Source of the DNA: Alteromonas aquimaris
Lineage (GTDB): Bacteria > Pseudomonadota > Gammaproteobacteria > Enterobacterales > Alteromonadaceae
Length of the DNA: 54,254 bases
Reading direction: 5' to 3'
Assembly (NCBI RefSeq): GCF_026183695.1
Contig: NZ_JAPFRD010000002.1
Location: 1 to 54,254, forward strand
Within the stretch, counting starts at the first letter, position 1. Every line of letters starts with the position of its first letter. The position numbers and the translations under genes are program-made. Shown piece after piece: positions 40,793-50,919 of the stretch. The notes below the pieces were generated by a model. That model had not been told where the DNA came from. It ran no database searches and was given only the letters and a program-made list of their open reading frames with translations.

Positions 40793-42735
40793 GCGCGCGT
40801 TTCAAAAAGCTGGTAGGGGTTATCGCTTAACGTGTCAGGTATTTTACCCCGCTGACAACTGGATTGTTCAATTGTCAGTCCTAGTGCACTAAAGCGTTTA
40901 AGAAGGGCTGGTAAGGTATCTTGAACCTTTTCCAATAATGCATCTGAAGATGCATATAAATTTAAATTGAGGCTGGTAGGTGACACTTTGCTTTTCACCA
41001 GTAATTTGCCTAGCTCGTCTATATCCAGTTTCATGGTGAAATTCCACACTTTGTCTGTGTTGTCATTAGTGTTTTGCGCATCCGGTTGCTGCTCTTCACG
41101 CTTTAATAACACTTCAGGTGGCGCCTGGCTTTGGCTGTTAACGGGTAAAACATAATAAAAGCTTTCCTGCCCCTGAATTCGATTGTCCAGGTTAGTTAAC
41201 TTTTGCTGACGATGATTGGCTAACAAAGTTTTAATGCTGTCCAGAATTTGTCTATGTCCGTCGAAGCGAGAGAACTCCTGGCTGGACTTCGACGGTGAGC
41301 CTGTCGCGCCTAAGTTGGTCATACTTTTATGTAAAAATGACCTCGGATCATCTGCCAAAGTGGCTAAATGTGGTTGGTTACGAATTGCGCGACCGGCAAA
41401 CGTCATTTGTAACACGGCTACCAAACCGTTGACGAAATTAGACTGGGTAATCGGTGAAATGATCGACTGGCTGGTAACAGGTAGTGCTGGGCTGGAAAAC
41501 AACGTTAGTAAGGCCTGTACCATAGGAGGTTTCACCGTAGACTCTGACGACGCTACGCCTTGTATATTTTTCAAGCCAATGCTTTCTTCTGCTACCAAGC
41601 CCTGAGTCAACTGATGGCTCAATCCTCGCATTAACGCCACCGTGTCGGAGGAAGTGGTTTTTGGGGATGAATTCAGCGTGGTAATAAGTTGCGTAAGTGC
41701 TTCGCGAGTTGACCCCGTTTCATTAAGTAAACGTCGAGATAACTGCATGATAGTGTCATGAAGTTGCATTTTTCCTGCTGATTCTAACCTTGCTGACAAA
41801 TGACCTGTTGATGGGGAATTGGAAAGGCTGCTTTTAACCGCGGTTTGCTCTAACGGAACTAGTTGAGGTAATGACTTCACCACATCCAGACTTGTTAACA
41901 CTGGCAACGATCTAACCACTTCTTTCGTTAAGGTCAGTTGGGCTATTGCTTGAGTATGTTGAGTGGTAACTGCGAGTTGCTGGTTTTTCAATGAGAGGCT
42001 GACAGCGGCGGCATCGCCCAATTTTACTGAAGAAAGGCCGGCGCTATCCAAGATCGTTTGTAAAACGTGAGGTGAAATACTGACTCCCGTTGTCAATTGT
42101 AGTTTGGTAAATTGTTGCGCCAGAATATGATTTGGGGTGAGTTTCATCTCGGCGATAAACGTATTATTCGGTGGTCCTGTATTGATATTAATGCGCAGGT
42201 CGGTAGCAGAATTAGCGATCAGAGACAGTTGAATTTTGTCACCCTGGGTGACTACCACCGGCTGATTTAACGCTATATTAACGATGGGACTACCCGGTAA
42301 AGCTAGTTTCAACGAGAGTTGGCTACCCGGTGCATGGACAACGGTTGCTTGAATCGGGCCAGCCGTTACTGAAGCATTAGCGGGTAATGCTTTACTTACC
42401 GCTTGCGCAATTTTGCTGGCTTGCTCTGGACTTACGACCACACGTTTGGTGGAGGTGGTATATTCAGCTAGAACCGGTTTCGTATCGAGAAAATTCGAGT
42501 TTCGTGCCAATTGATGCTGCGCTTTATCATTAAAAGAAAATGATGAAGGGGTTTTGAAATGAAGATCATCTGAATTGGCCGCGCTTTGCGGCTGTATGCG
42601 AAGTACATTTTCAGGCAAGCGCGCCAGGGTAACTTTTCCCTGCACGCGGGCAGCATGGTTAGTTAGTGTATTGGCTGCACCGGAATCAGGGGTTTTGGTC
42701 AAACCGCTACTGTCCAGAGGGAACTTAAAATTCAT
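40789..42735 (-). CDS. FliK-like hook-length control family protein
   Basis: 648 residues from ATG 42735; ATG 42762 and an earlier start at 42813 are in frame (674 residues). The first 500 residues are Ser/Thr/Gln/Leu-rich, low in Cys and Trp, like a FliK ruler region. The C-terminal Flg_hook-type domain (about 550-640: VWNFTMKLDIDELGKLLVKSKVSPTSLNLNLYAS, LLKRFSALGLTIEQ) is FliK-like. It is isolated from a flagellar cluster here and joined to the FlhB-like gene. It may therefore be a second FliK. Divergent from ccmA. Confidence 0.75.
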   Translation of the reverse strand: MNFKFPLDSSGLTKTPDSGAANTLTNHAARVQGKVTLARLPENVLRIQPQSAANSDDLHFKTPSSFSFNDKAQHQLARNSNFLDTKPVLAEYTTSTKRVVVSPEQASKIAQAVSKALPANASVTAGPIQATVVHAPGSQLSLKLALPGSPIVNIALNQPVVVTQGDKIQLSLIANSATDLRININTGPPNNTFIAEMKLTPNHILAQQFTKLQLTTGVSISPHVLQTILDSAGLSSVKLGDAAAVSLSLKNQQLAVTTQHTQAIAQLTLTKEVVRSLPVLTSLDVVKSLPQLVPLEQTAVKSSLSNSPSTGHLSARLESAGKMQLHDTIMQLSRRLLNETGSTREALTQLITTLNSSPKTTSSDTVALMRGLSHQLTQGLVAEESIGLKNIQGVASSESTVKPPMVQALLTLFSSPALPVTSQSIISPITQSNFVNGLVAVLQMTFAGRAIRNQPHLATLADDPRSFLHKSMTNLGATGSPSKSSQEFSRFDGHRQILDSIKTLLANHRQQKLTNLDNRIQGQESFYYVLPVNSQSQAPPEVLLKREEQQPDAQNTNDNTDKVWNFTMKLDIDELGKLLVKSKVSPTSLNLNLYASSDALLEKVQDTLPALLKRFSALGLTIEQSSCQRGKIPDTLSDNPYQLFETRA

Positions 42736-42904
42736 TAACGAACTTACCCGATATACAAACATCTCTGATTGAGTGTAATTCAGTAAATCATAAAAATCAG
42801 AGAGTATCATCAATTAGCGACAACTGAGCCAACGGAGATTGGTATTACCCGCGGATATGGTAGAATGCTGGCCGATTTTTTATTCTCAGCGCGCGGAGCC
42901 TAAG

Positions 42905-43528
42905 TTGTCTGGTCTGATCGGCAATAATTTAACCTCTCACAAGCAGGATAGATGTTTATTCCAACATCTCCACATCCGTTTGCGAGCAGGTGAATTAGTT
43001 CATTTGAAAGGGCCTAATGGCGCAGGTAAAAGTTCATTAATGAGAATTTTGGTTGGACTGTCCTCTCCTGAAGAAGGGAATGTGAGTTACGATGGTGTGG
43101 ATATTTCTGAGCCTGCGGTAGCAAACAACATCGTGTTTATCGGCCACAAGTCAGGTCTTAATGGCTTGCTAAGTGCAGAAGAAAATCTCACCTATTGGAG
43201 CGCACAGCATCAACTTGATGTTTCAAACGCAGAAATTTATGAAGCATTGGCAGCGTTGAATTTAGTGGGCATGGAAGAGGTACCGATTAAAAATTTGTCA
43301 GCAGGTCAGCAGCGCAGGGTGGCACTAGCTCGGTTATGGTTGAAACCCGCCACGTATTGGCTACTGGATGAACCCTTTACGTCGTTGGATGCAGAAGGTA
43401 TTACCTTGATGGAAACAGCTTTTGCTGAACACGTTAGTAAGCAAGGGGCGATACTCATGACTTCTCATCAAGCGCTTTCTGAACGCGTGGGCAGGGTGCG
43501 CGTTGAACATCTGGATTATCGACTGTGA
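42905..43528 (+). CDS. ccmA: Cytochrome c biogenesis ATPase CcmA
   Basis: 207 residues from TTG 42905, with CGGAG 9 bases upstream; the frame is open to 42839 but without homology. ABC ATPase of the CcmABCD haem-handling complex that releases holo-CcmE. Walker A GPNGAGKSS, signature NLSAGQQRRVALARL, Walker B YWLLDEPFTSLD. Overlaps ccmB by 4 bases. Confidence 0.95.
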   Translation: MSGLIGNNLTSHKQDRCLFQHLHIRLRAGELVHLKGPNGAGKSSLMRILVGLSSPEEGNVSYDGVDISEPAVANNIVFIGHKSGLNGLLSAEENLTYWSAQHQLDVSNAEIYEALAALNLVGMEEVPIKNLSAGQQRRVALARLWLKPATYWLLDEPFTSLDAEGITLMETAFAEHVSKQGAILMTSHQALSERVGRVRVEHLDYRL

Positions 43529-44193
43529 GGGTATTGTTAAAAGGCATTTTGCAAAGAGATCTGACGCTGGCATTTCGACAAAAGTCGGAACTGATGCAGC
43601 CTCTAATGTTTTTGTTGGTGGTGGTTACCTTATTTCCGTTAGGCATTGGCCCAGGACCAGATACATTGCAGCGTATTGGTCCAGGCGTGATCTGGGTGGC
43701 TGCAATTTTATCCTCATTATTAGGCATGGAGCGATTGTTTCGCGACGACTTTGCTGATGGCTCATTGGAACAAATGCAGCTAAGCGGCATACCTCTTTAT
43801 CAAATAGCGTTGTGCAAAATTATTACGCACTGGTTCGTAAGTTTTATGCCATTATTAATGCTGTCGCCGTTGTTAGCCCTCTTTCTAAATTTAACTCTTC
43901 CTATGTATACGGCGTTATTGCTCACCTTACTACTTGGCACGCCAGTGATTTCATTGATTGGTGCAATAGCGGTGGGCCTGACCACCGGGTTACAGCGAGG
44001 TAGTTTGCTACTAGCCTTGCTACTTATCCCCATTTTTATTCCCTTACTGATTTTTGCCACCTCAGCGGTGGAATCTGCTGCTATGCAATTACCTTACGGG
44101 CCACAAATTGCTATCATAGCCGCAATCATGTTGCTGGCGCTTGCGTTATCGCCATTCGCCGTGTCTTATGCTTTAAAGGTTAGTCAGAACTAA
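43525..44193 (+). CDS. ccmB: Haem exporter membrane protein CcmB
   Basis: 222 residues from a GTG start, with six membrane segments. Membrane partner of CcmA. Words: LQRDLTLAFRQKSELMQPLMFLLVVVTLFPLGIGP, GPGVIWVAAILSSLLGMERLFRDDFADGSLEQM. Shares its last base with the ATG of ccmC. Confidence 0.95.
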   Translation: MRVLLKGILQRDLTLAFRQKSELMQPLMFLLVVVTLFPLGIGPGPDTLQRIGPGVIWVAAILSSLLGMERLFRDDFADGSLEQMQLSGIPLYQIALCKIITHWFVSFMPLLMLSPLLALFLNLTLPMYTALLLTLLLGTPVISLIGAIAVGLTTGLQRGSLLLALLLIPIFIPLLIFATSAVESAAMQLPYGPQIAIIAAIMLLALALSPFAVSYALKVSQN

Positions 44194-44963
44194 TGTGGAA
44201 ATGGTTGCATCCTTACGCTAAAACAGAAAGGGCCTATCAGCTTTGTAATACCTTAAAACCCTGGTTTTGGCTAGGGGCGTTAGGGTGTTTAAGCATTGGC
44301 ACCGTGTGGGGATTACTCTTTGCCCCTGCAGATTATCAGCAAGGCGATTCTTTTCGAATTATTTATATCCATGTGCCTGCAGCCATTTTGTCCATGGGAA
44401 CTTACGTGGCTATGGCCGTAGCGGCACTGGTAGGTATTGTATGGCAATGGCGTACGGCTTTTATGTCGATGATAGCGATGGCACCCGTTGGTGCGTTAAT
44501 GACATTTATTGCGCTGTTTACAGGGGCTGCATGGGGCAAGCCCATGTGGGGTGCTTGGTGGGTATGGGATGCGCGCTTAACTTCTGAATTAATTTTATTA
44601 TTTCTCTATTTTGGCGTTATGGCGCTTTATGCGGCATTCGATGATAAACAACAAGCGGGAAAAGCAGCAGGCGTCATGGCGCTGGTGGGGGTGGTTAACG
44701 TTCCCATCATTCACTATTCGGTAGAATGGTGGAACACCCTTCATCAAGGAGCCACAATCAGTAAATTCGACAACCCCTCAATTGCTGCTGAGATGCTGTG
44801 GCCTTTGTTAATCAACTTGCTTGGTTTTGCCCTCTTTATTGGTGCCGTCACTGGGGTTCGCTTACAGAACGAGATTATTCGTCGCGAACGCCATCGGCCA
44901 TGGGTACAGCAACTGGCTGCGCAAAACCTGGATGATAAAGGGGAGAAGCATCATGCAGTTTGA
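44193..44963 (+). CDS. ccmC: Haem exporter protein CcmC
   Basis: 256 residues, six membrane segments. It carries the tryptophan-rich WWD motif (GKPMWGAWWVWDARLTSELILLFLYFG) that presents haem to CcmE. The family words IYIHVPAAILSMGTY and VPIIHYSVEWWNTLHQGA follow, with the expected histidines. Overlaps ccmD by 11 bases. Confidence 0.96.
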   Translation: MWKWLHPYAKTERAYQLCNTLKPWFWLGALGCLSIGTVWGLLFAPADYQQGDSFRIIYIHVPAAILSMGTYVAMAVAALVGIVWQWRTAFMSMIAMAPVGALMTFIALFTGAAWGKPMWGAWWVWDARLTSELILLFLYFGVMALYAAFDDKQQAGKAAGVMALVGVVNVPIIHYSVEWWNTLHQGATISKFDNPSIAAEMLWPLLINLLGFALFIGAVTGVRLQNEIIRRERHRPWVQQLAAQNLDDKGEKHHAV

Positions 44964-45180
44964 ATCTCTCCAGACCTTTTTTAGTATGGGTGGCTATGGG
45001 TTTTACGTGTGGCTGTCATTTGGGGTTACGTTGCTCAGTATGGCTATTTTGGTAATTCAAAGCTTTGTTGAACGTAAACAGCTGTTGAGTCAGGTGTTAA
45101 AAGAACAAAGCCGCCGACAACGGATAAAGCAGGCACGCCAAGCGAAACCCGCTAATTCAATTCAATATTCCGATTCATAA
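44953..45180 (+). CDS. ccmD: Haem exporter small protein CcmD
   Basis: 75 residues from ATG 44953. One membrane helix (YGFYVWLSFGVTLLSMAILVI) with a conserved FFSMGGYGFYVWLSFG start and a basic cytoplasmic tail (RRQRIKQARQAK). It is needed for release of haem-loaded CcmE. The position between ccmC and ccmE is diagnostic. Confidence 0.9.
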   Translation: MQFESLQTFFSMGGYGFYVWLSFGVTLLSMAILVIQSFVERKQLLSQVLKEQSRRQRIKQARQAKPANSIQYSDS

Positions 45181-45192
45181 GAGATGTGACAC

Positions 45193-45663
45193 ATGAATCC
45201 AAGAAGAAAATCTCGTTTAATGGTAGTCATCGCGGTAGGTGGGTTAATTGCTGGCGCGATGGGATTGATGCTTTATGCACTGACTGACAGCATTGATTTG
45301 TTCTATACCCCATCAGAGGTAATAGAAGGTAAGGCAGGCCAATATCCCAAGGTAGGCCAGCGGCTTCGCATCGGTGGGATGGTGGTGCCTGGAACGGTTG
45401 TCCGCGATACCACCTCTCTAGCGGTGTCTTTTGACCTTGTAGACACTGGACCCAAAGTGACCGTCAATTATATTGGTATTTTGCCTGACCTGTTTCGAGA
45501 AGGACAAGGGATTGTGGCTACCGGTGTATTAGTAGACAAGACCACCATTAACGCCGAAGAAGTTTTAGCCAAACATGATGAAGAATACATGCCCCCCGAA
45601 CTTGCAGAAAAAATGAAAGGCATCAAGCATGTCAGTCCGAATCAGGGAGCAACTACGCCATGA
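45193..45663 (+). CDS. ccmE: Cytochrome c haem chaperone CcmE
   Basis: 156 residues. One N-terminal anchor, then an OB fold ([33 protein letters not shown]). The motif [10 protein letters not shown] carries the His that binds haem covalently and the axial Tyr of the HxxxY motif. Its last codons overlap the start of ccmF by 4 bases. Confidence 0.96.
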   Translation: MNPRRKSRLMVVIAVGGLIAGAMGLMLYALTDSIDLFYTPSEVIEGKAGQYPKVGQRLRIGGMVVPGTVVRDTTSLAVSFDLVDTGPKVTVNYIGILPDLFREGQGIVATGVLVDKTTINAEEVLAKHDEEYMPPELAEKMKGIKHVSPNQGATTP

Positions 45664-47663
45664 TCCCAGAATTAGGCAATGTTTCTTTGGTACTGGCCTT
45701 AGTTTCGTCAATTCTTCTGGCAATTTACCCGCTCAGCGGAGCGTTTAAACAACAAGCTACGTTGATGGCCACCGCTCGGCCGCTGGCAACAGCAATGTTC
45801 TTATTTACCTTCTTATCGTATATCGCGCTGACCTTTGCTTTTGTGACAGATGATTTCAGCGTGGCGTACGTTGCCAATCACTCCAGCACTGCATTACCGC
45901 TATACTATAAAGTCACAGCGGTATGGGGCGGTCACGAAGGTTCTTTTCTGCTTTGGGTATTGATGCTTGCATCGTGGACGCTGGCTGTTTCTATCTTCAG
46001 TAAGGGTATCCCCGCGGCGATGGTAGCCAGAGTTTTGGCCGTGCTGGGTATCGTTAGCATTGGTTTTTATCTATTTATTTTATTAACGTCTAATCCCTTC
46101 GAAAGCTTATTGCCTTTCTTCCCGGTGGACGGCGAAGATCTTAATCCGTTACTGCAGGATTTCGGAATGATTATTCATCCGCCAATGTTGTATATGGGTT
46201 ACGTCGGCTTCGCTGTCGCGTTTGCCTTTGCAGTTTCAGCGCTGATTTCAGGCCAACTGGATTCTACTTGGGCGAGGTGGGCTCGCCCATGGGTAATTTC
46301 CGCATGGTGCTTTCTTACTGTTGGTATGGCACTAGGAAGCTGGTGGGCATACTATGAATTAGGTTGGGGCGGCTGGTGGTTTTGGGATCCGGTAGAAAAC
46401 GCTTCCTTTATGCCCTGGCTTGTAGGGACGGCACTTATGCACTCGTTGGCAGTAACTGAAAAGCGCAAAGTATTTAAATCCTGGACTGTGCTGCTGGCCA
46501 TCGCCGCGTTTTCGCTTAGTTTGCTCGGTACCTTTTTAGTGCGTTCGGGCGTAATCGTCTCCGTACATTCGTTCGCCAGTGACCCGGCAAGAGGGCTATT
46601 TATACTGACCATTTTAATTATTTTGTCAGGTTTAGCGTTAGTGCTGTTTACGTTACGCTCCACTCAACTTTACAGCCAGGGGCGGTATGAGTGGTTTTCT
46701 AAAGAAACGCTACTGATGGGAAACAATATCTTTTTGCTGGCCGCCACTCTGGTGGTGTTTTTAGGCACCATTCTACCGCTAATTCATAAAGAACTCGGCC
46801 TGGGCTCAATATCAGTAGGCGCTCCGTTTTTCAATCAAATGTTTACTTTGTTGATTGTTCCTTTCGTAACCTTTTTAGGGCTAGGTCCAATAAGTCGGTG
46901 GAAAAGCCAGCCTGTCAGCGCCCTACGAAACCAAATTTTATTTGCGTTAGGACTGAGTATAACCGCCGCGATCCTCATCAATGCTGCGGCGTACGATTCA
47001 CCCACCTACTTTGCTGCTTTTGGTTTGGTATTATCGTTTTGGGTACTTATTACCAGTATTCAGGAAGTGCTACAGCGCACCTCGTCGATGGACAAGCAGC
47101 TTAGTTTAATCACCAGGTTGCTCAGGTTGCCGCGTAGTCACTGGGGCATGGCATTAGGACACTTAGGGTTTGCTGTGAGTTTGATAGGCATTACATTAGT
47201 CTCTAATTATGACTTAGAAAAAGATATCCGCATGCTCCCGGGTGAGCAGGTAGAGTTGGGTGGATATAGTTTCCGCTTTAACCATGTGCGCCCCGTGACT
47301 GGGCCGAACTATACTGCGCAGTCGGGCTCGTTTGATGTGTTTAAATCTGGTGAACAAATTGTCCACCTTAAGCCAGAAAAACGTCAGTATCTTAAAAATC
47401 AGATGCCGATGACAGAAGCAGCCATCCATTCAACGGTAGCGGGCGATCTATTTATCGCGTTAGGCGAACCGTTGGAGGGTAAAGCCTGGGCCGTGCGAAT
47501 TTACATTAAGCCGTTTGTAGCCTGGATCTGGGCAGGCGCATTTATCATGGCTATTGGCGGTTTCGTTTCGATTACCGATAAACGTTACCGGGTGGCTAAA
47601 GTCGCCGTAACGAAGAAGCTTGTGAACAAGATTCGTCATTCAGTTGTAGGAGAGCGTGCTTGA
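45660..47663 (+). CDS. ccmF: Haem lyase subunit CcmF
   Basis: 667 residues with about 15 membrane segments. WWD motif in [22 protein letters not shown]; also [19 protein letters not shown] and [25 protein letters not shown]. Takes haem from CcmE and attaches it to CxxCH apocytochromes with CcmH. Overlaps ccmG by 4 bases. Confidence 0.97.
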   Translation: MIPELGNVSLVLALVSSILLAIYPLSGAFKQQATLMATARPLATAMFLFTFLSYIALTFAFVTDDFSVAYVANHSSTALPLYYKVTAVWGGHEGSFLLWVLMLASWTLAVSIFSKGIPAAMVARVLAVLGIVSIGFYLFILLTSNPFESLLPFFPVDGEDLNPLLQDFGMIIHPPMLYMGYVGFAVAFAFAVSALISGQLDSTWARWARPWVISAWCFLTVGMALGSWWAYYELGWGGWWFWDPVENASFMPWLVGTALMHSLAVTEKRKVFKSWTVLLAIAAFSLSLLGTFLVRSGVIVSVHSFASDPARGLFILTILIILSGLALVLFTLRSTQLYSQGRYEWFSKETLLMGNNIFLLAATLVVFLGTILPLIHKELGLGSISVGAPFFNQMFTLLIVPFVTFLGLGPISRWKSQPVSALRNQILFALGLSITAAILINAAAYDSPTYFAAFGLVLSFWVLITSIQEVLQRTSSMDKQLSLITRLLRLPRSHWGMALGHLGFAVSLIGITLVSNYDLEKDIRMLPGEQVELGGYSFRFNHVRPVTGPNYTAQSGSFDVFKSGEQIVHLKPEKRQYLKNQMPMTEAAIHSTVAGDLFIALGEPLEGKAWAVRIYIKPFVAWIWAGAFIMAIGGFVSITDKRYRVAKVAVTKKLVNKIRHSVVGERA

Positions 47664-48259
47664 AAAAAGTCTCATTACTTTCATTACCTCTCATAGGTTT
47701 TTGCTTACTTATAGTTTTCCTATACAAGGGATTGTTTTCAGATCCCAGAGCTTTGGAATCTCAGATCAATAACCGACCTGTGCCCGAATTCACGCTCCCT
47801 GACTTATTAAATACAGACATAACTTACACGCCAGAGGTGTTCAAAAACAAAGTGACCATTCTGAATGTGTGGGGGGTCTGGTGTATCACTTGTGCTATTG
47901 AATTACCCTACCTGACGCATTTAAAGGAGAGTGAAAATGTCCGATTTGTAGGGTTGTACTTCGACCAGGATCTCGATCCCGACTTCGGAGAGAAATCGTT
48001 ACCCCAAATTCAGCGAGAAGTGAAAACGATGCTGACCAAATATGGTAACCCTTACGAATTCAATATTTTCGATATTGCCAGAGAGACAGCATTAGACCTT
48101 GGCATTACAGGAGCGCCCGAACATTTTTTAATAGATAAAAGCGGTGTGGTGCGTTTACATCACATCGGCGATATTAATGAGCGAGTGTGGAAAAATAAAA
48201 TCGAGCCAGTTTACCAAACCTTACTGCAGGAACCTGAGCGGAGGCTTGGTCGTGAGTAA
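47660..48259 (+). CDS. ccmG: Thiol:disulfide interchange protein CcmG/DsbE
   Basis: 199 residues from a TTG overlapping the ccmF stop. N-terminal anchor (LLSLPLIGFCLLIVFLYKGLF) and a periplasmic thioredoxin fold. The active site is WGVWCITCAIELPYL; C-I-T-C differs from the usual C-P-T-C. Later parts are GITGAPEHFLIDKSG and HHIGDINERVW. Reduces CxxCH cysteines or CcmH. Confidence 0.94.
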   Translation: MKKVSLLSLPLIGFCLLIVFLYKGLFSDPRALESQINNRPVPEFTLPDLLNTDITYTPEVFKNKVTILNVWGVWCITCAIELPYLTHLKESENVRFVGLYFDQDLDPDFGEKSLPQIQREVKTMLTKYGNPYEFNIFDIARETALDLGITGAPEHFLIDKSGVVRLHHIGDINERVWKNKIEPVYQTLLQEPERRLGRE

Positions 48260-48710
48260 TCGGATTACCGTATTGAGCATCCTCCTACTTGCCCTGGCGT
48301 TTGTGACGGATGCGTACGCAGCAAAGGATAGGTATGAATTTGATGATCCGGCGCAAAGAGAAGCGTTTTTAAAGCTCACTGCGGAGCTGCGTTGCCCCAT
48401 GTGCCAAAATCAAAATATTGCTGACTCCGATGCAATGATTGCGCAGGACATGCGGCGCAAAGTCTTTCGCTTGCTGCAAGAGGGCAAGTCTGAAGAAGAA
48501 GTTATCAGTTATATGAAATCACGGTATGGGGACTTTATTTACTACCAGCCTCCAGTCACCATGGGCACTATCTGGTTGTGGTTATTACCGATAGCTTTTG
48601 CCGTCATCGCGGTGGTGGTACTGATTGTACGCAAACAACAGCAGCGCACGGATAGCGATGCTGAGAAGTTAGCCAAGGCAGAACGAATTTTAGAACAGGA
48701 TAAATCATGA
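48252..48710 (+). CDS. ccmH: Cytochrome c biogenesis protein CcmH
   Basis: 152 residues from GTG 48252. Signal peptide (ITVLSILLLALAFVTDAYA), then ELRCPMCQNQNIADSDAMIAQDMRRKV with the redox pair in the LRCxxCQ motif. One C-terminal membrane helix (TIWLWLLPIAFAVIAVVVLIV). This is the short CcmH type; the TPR part is the separate ccmI. Confidence 0.95.
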   Translation: MSNRITVLSILLLALAFVTDAYAAKDRYEFDDPAQREAFLKLTAELRCPMCQNQNIADSDAMIAQDMRRKVFRLLQEGKSEEEVISYMKSRYGDFIYYQPPVTMGTIWLWLLPIAFAVIAVVVLIVRKQQQRTDSDAEKLAKAERILEQDKS

Positions 48711-49948
48711 GCTGGCTAACGTTTATTACGGCCAGTGTCATGCTGGTTGCACTGTTAATTTTCATAATCTCGCTGCCTTGGTGGAGAAAAAAGACGGCCG
48801 AGGTCACAGAGTCGGTTAATACAAAAATTGTGAAGCAGCGTTTAGCTGAAATACAAGCGGAGGTAGAACAAGGTCTTATTTCTAAGGAAGATAGCGAGCA
48901 GGCGGTAAAGGAACTGAAAATAGCATTGGTTGATGAGACCAGGAAGAGTCAATCCAGTTCAAGCCACACATCATTTATCTTGAGTGCAGGTGCATTGATT
49001 GCGGTACTCATTGGCGGGGGAGCCTATTTCTCTGCGAATCAGTTGACGCAGGTCAGTATGGCTTCTGAAGCAATTAATGCACTTCCGGCCTTAAGTGAAA
49101 AGTTAGCCGATGGCTCGGCCAGTGACTTTACTGCGCAAGACCTTACCGCCTTGACCTTGGCTATCCGTCAACGACTGCGTGTGGATCCCGCCGATGTGCA
49201 GGGCTGGCTGTATCTTGGCCGTTTATGGATGGCTGCCGGTCAACAAAAACAGGCGATCGATGCGCTGGAGAAAGCTCGCCTAGTATCCCCTGATAATATC
49301 ATGGTCAACGTCACCTACGCGCAATTGTTGACTGCTACAGATGAGCCTGAGCTTCTTAGAAAGGCTCAGGGTATATTGCATCAGCTTATCAAACAGTTTC
49401 CTGAAAATGACAATTTTTCCCTGCTGATGTCAGTGGCCTCAGCGCAATTAGGTGATATGGAAAAGGCCAGGCATTATTTTGCAAAGATAAAAGACAAGCT
49501 GTCGCCGGACAGTAATATTTATCAAGAACTTGTCACTCGTATCGAAGGAAGCGACCTTTCACAAATGCAAGCCATTGATAAAGGGGAGAACTCGCTTACT
49601 GGGTTTGACTTGACAATAAGCATTGCAAAAGGCTATGAAAATAAGATTCCAAATACGGGCTATCTAATCGTTTTTGCACAGGATGCAAATTCAGATAATA
49701 AAATGCCAGCTGCGGTGATTAAGTTACCGCTTACAAGTTTTCCTCGACAACTCAAGTTAACCAACGATAATGCAATGATGGCCGAGTATTCGTTGAGCCA
49801 GCTACAGACGGTCAAACTGACAGCGCGTCTTTCCAAAGATGAAGATGTGATGCCCCAGATAGGAGAGCTAGAGGGGCATATCATCACAGAAGTGGTAGAG
49901 GGCACAGTTGTTAATCAATCAATTATAATCGACAAGGAGTTGCAGTGA
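48707..49948 (+). CDS. ccmI: Cytochrome c biogenesis TPR protein CcmI
   Basis: 413 residues. Two membrane helices (about 4-24 and 86-103) flank a cytoplasmic loop rich in Glu and Lys. TPR repeats occupy about 150-270 (VQGWLYLGRLWMAAGQQKQAIDALEKARLVSPDN, LLMSVASAQLGDMEKARHYF). The C-terminal part is a beta-rich periplasmic domain (SLTGFDLTISIAKGYENKIP). It binds and presents apocytochrome c. Overlaps ccmH and mlaA by 4 bases each. Confidence 0.92.
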   Translation: MSWLTFITASVMLVALLIFIISLPWWRKKTAEVTESVNTKIVKQRLAEIQAEVEQGLISKEDSEQAVKELKIALVDETRKSQSSSSHTSFILSAGALIAVLIGGGAYFSANQLTQVSMASEAINALPALSEKLADGSASDFTAQDLTALTLAIRQRLRVDPADVQGWLYLGRLWMAAGQQKQAIDALEKARLVSPDNIMVNVTYAQLLTATDEPELLRKAQGILHQLIKQFPENDNFSLLMSVASAQLGDMEKARHYFAKIKDKLSPDSNIYQELVTRIEGSDLSQMQAIDKGENSLTGFDLTISIAKGYENKIPNTGYLIVFAQDANSDNKMPAAVIKLPLTSFPRQLKLTNDNAMMAEYSLSQLQTVKLTARLSKDEDVMPQIGELEGHIITEVVEGTVVNQSIIIDKELQ

Positions 49949-50763
49949 GTGTGCAAAATAAGTCATCTTTTTTCTTTATTCTGTTACTAATTGCCAGCTT
50001 ATCTGGTTGTGCCACCGCGCCAGATACCAATAGAGTGGCAGACGGCGCTGAGACAACGCAAAACTATTCAGATCCAAAAGACCCTTTCGAAGCAGTGAAT
50101 AGGGAAATTTGGGAGTTTAACTGGGAAGTCCTAGATGCCTACTTAATCCGTCCCGTAACGGTAGGGTACGTAGAGGTAATGCCGCAATTTGCGCGAACCG
50201 GACTTTCAAATGCTGCGGAAAACCTTGAAGAGCCGGGTAACTTCTTTAACAACCTCTTACAGGGTAAAGTTGCGCCCGGTATGGATAGTTTGCTTAGGTT
50301 CATCCTTAATTCTACGGTGGGTTTACTCGGCACTATCGACGTTGCCGCTAAGTTAGGTATTCCACAGCAGGAAGAGAATTTTGGCGAGGTACTGGGTGTA
50401 TGGGGGCTGCAAACAGGGCCTTATTTAATGATTCCAGCAAGAGGACCAAGCGATGTACGCAGCCTGTCCGGGAGTATCGTTGACGGAATGTATTATCCGC
50501 TCACTATCTTAGATACTAACTTAGCTATCGCTCGATTTGTAATAAAAGGCTTGGAAGCACGCGCCTCCCTTATTCCACAAGAGGAACAACTTAAACAAGC
50601 GGTGGATGATTATGCGTTTGTAAAAAATGCTTACTTTGAAAACCTCCAGTTCAAAGTTACCGATGGTAAAAGTGGCGACCAGAATCTTGAAGAAGATGAA
50701 TTAGAAGACTTTGAAGAATTTGAGTCACTACTAGAAGACTATGAAACTGACCTAGAAAACTGA
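49945..50763 (+). CDS. mlaA: MlaA/VacJ outer-membrane lipid asymmetry lipoprotein
   Basis: 272 residues from GTG 49945 (GTG 49951 also possible). Lipobox ASLSGC. Family words DPFEAVNREIWEFNW, NNLLQGKVAPGMDSLLRFILNSTVGLLGTIDVA, QQEENFGEVLGVWGLQTGPYLMIPARGPSDVR. It removes misplaced phospholipids from the outer leaflet with the MlaFEDBC system. The C-terminus is unusually acidic (EEDELEDFEEFESLLEDYE). It shares a 4-base overlap with ccmI, an unusual partner for co-translation. Confidence 0.95.
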   Translation: MSVQNKSSFFFILLLIASLSGCATAPDTNRVADGAETTQNYSDPKDPFEAVNREIWEFNWEVLDAYLIRPVTVGYVEVMPQFARTGLSNAAENLEEPGNFFNNLLQGKVAPGMDSLLRFILNSTVGLLGTIDVAAKLGIPQQEENFGEVLGVWGLQTGPYLMIPARGPSDVRSLSGSIVDGMYYPLTILDTNLAIARFVIKGLEARASLIPQEEQLKQAVDDYAFVKNAYFENLQFKVTDGKSGDQNLEEDELEDFEEFESLLEDYETDLEN

Positions 50764-50849
50764 TCCTAAACAAAAATTAATGTTGGTAAATTCGCGAAAT
50801 CAAATCTAAAAATCTGCACAAATTTAGCGAGTAAATTTTTCCTGTTCGT

Positions 50850-50866
50850 TTGGCACAAAATTAGCT
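50850..50866 (+). promoter_or_regulatory. Candidate sigma-54 (-24/-12) promoter
   Basis: TTGGCACAAAATTAGCT has GG (50852-50853) and GC (50864-50865) separated by 10 bases, and fits YTGGCACGrNNNTTGCW except at two positions. It would transcribe the glycine-tract lipoprotein gene with a leader of about 215 bases. Confidence 0.45.
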
Positions 50867-50887
50867 TATAGTAGGTAGTTCATTAAC

Positions 50888-50919
50888 AACCGTTAAATAT
50901 TTTTAATAATTTAACGGTT
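50888..50919. terminator. AT-rich perfect inverted repeat after mlaA
   Basis: AACCGTTAAAT (50888-50898) and ATTTAACGGTT (50909-50919) form a perfect 11-bp stem with a 10-base loop. A short T-rich stretch follows. It may end the ccm-mlaA transcript, or be an operator or leader structure, as it lies downstream of the sigma-54-like site. Confidence 0.5.

Noticed and set aside
41216..41605. 129-codon + strand frame inside the fliK-like gene
   Set aside because: Antisense shadow of a well-supported gene, with no ribosome site or recognisable domain.
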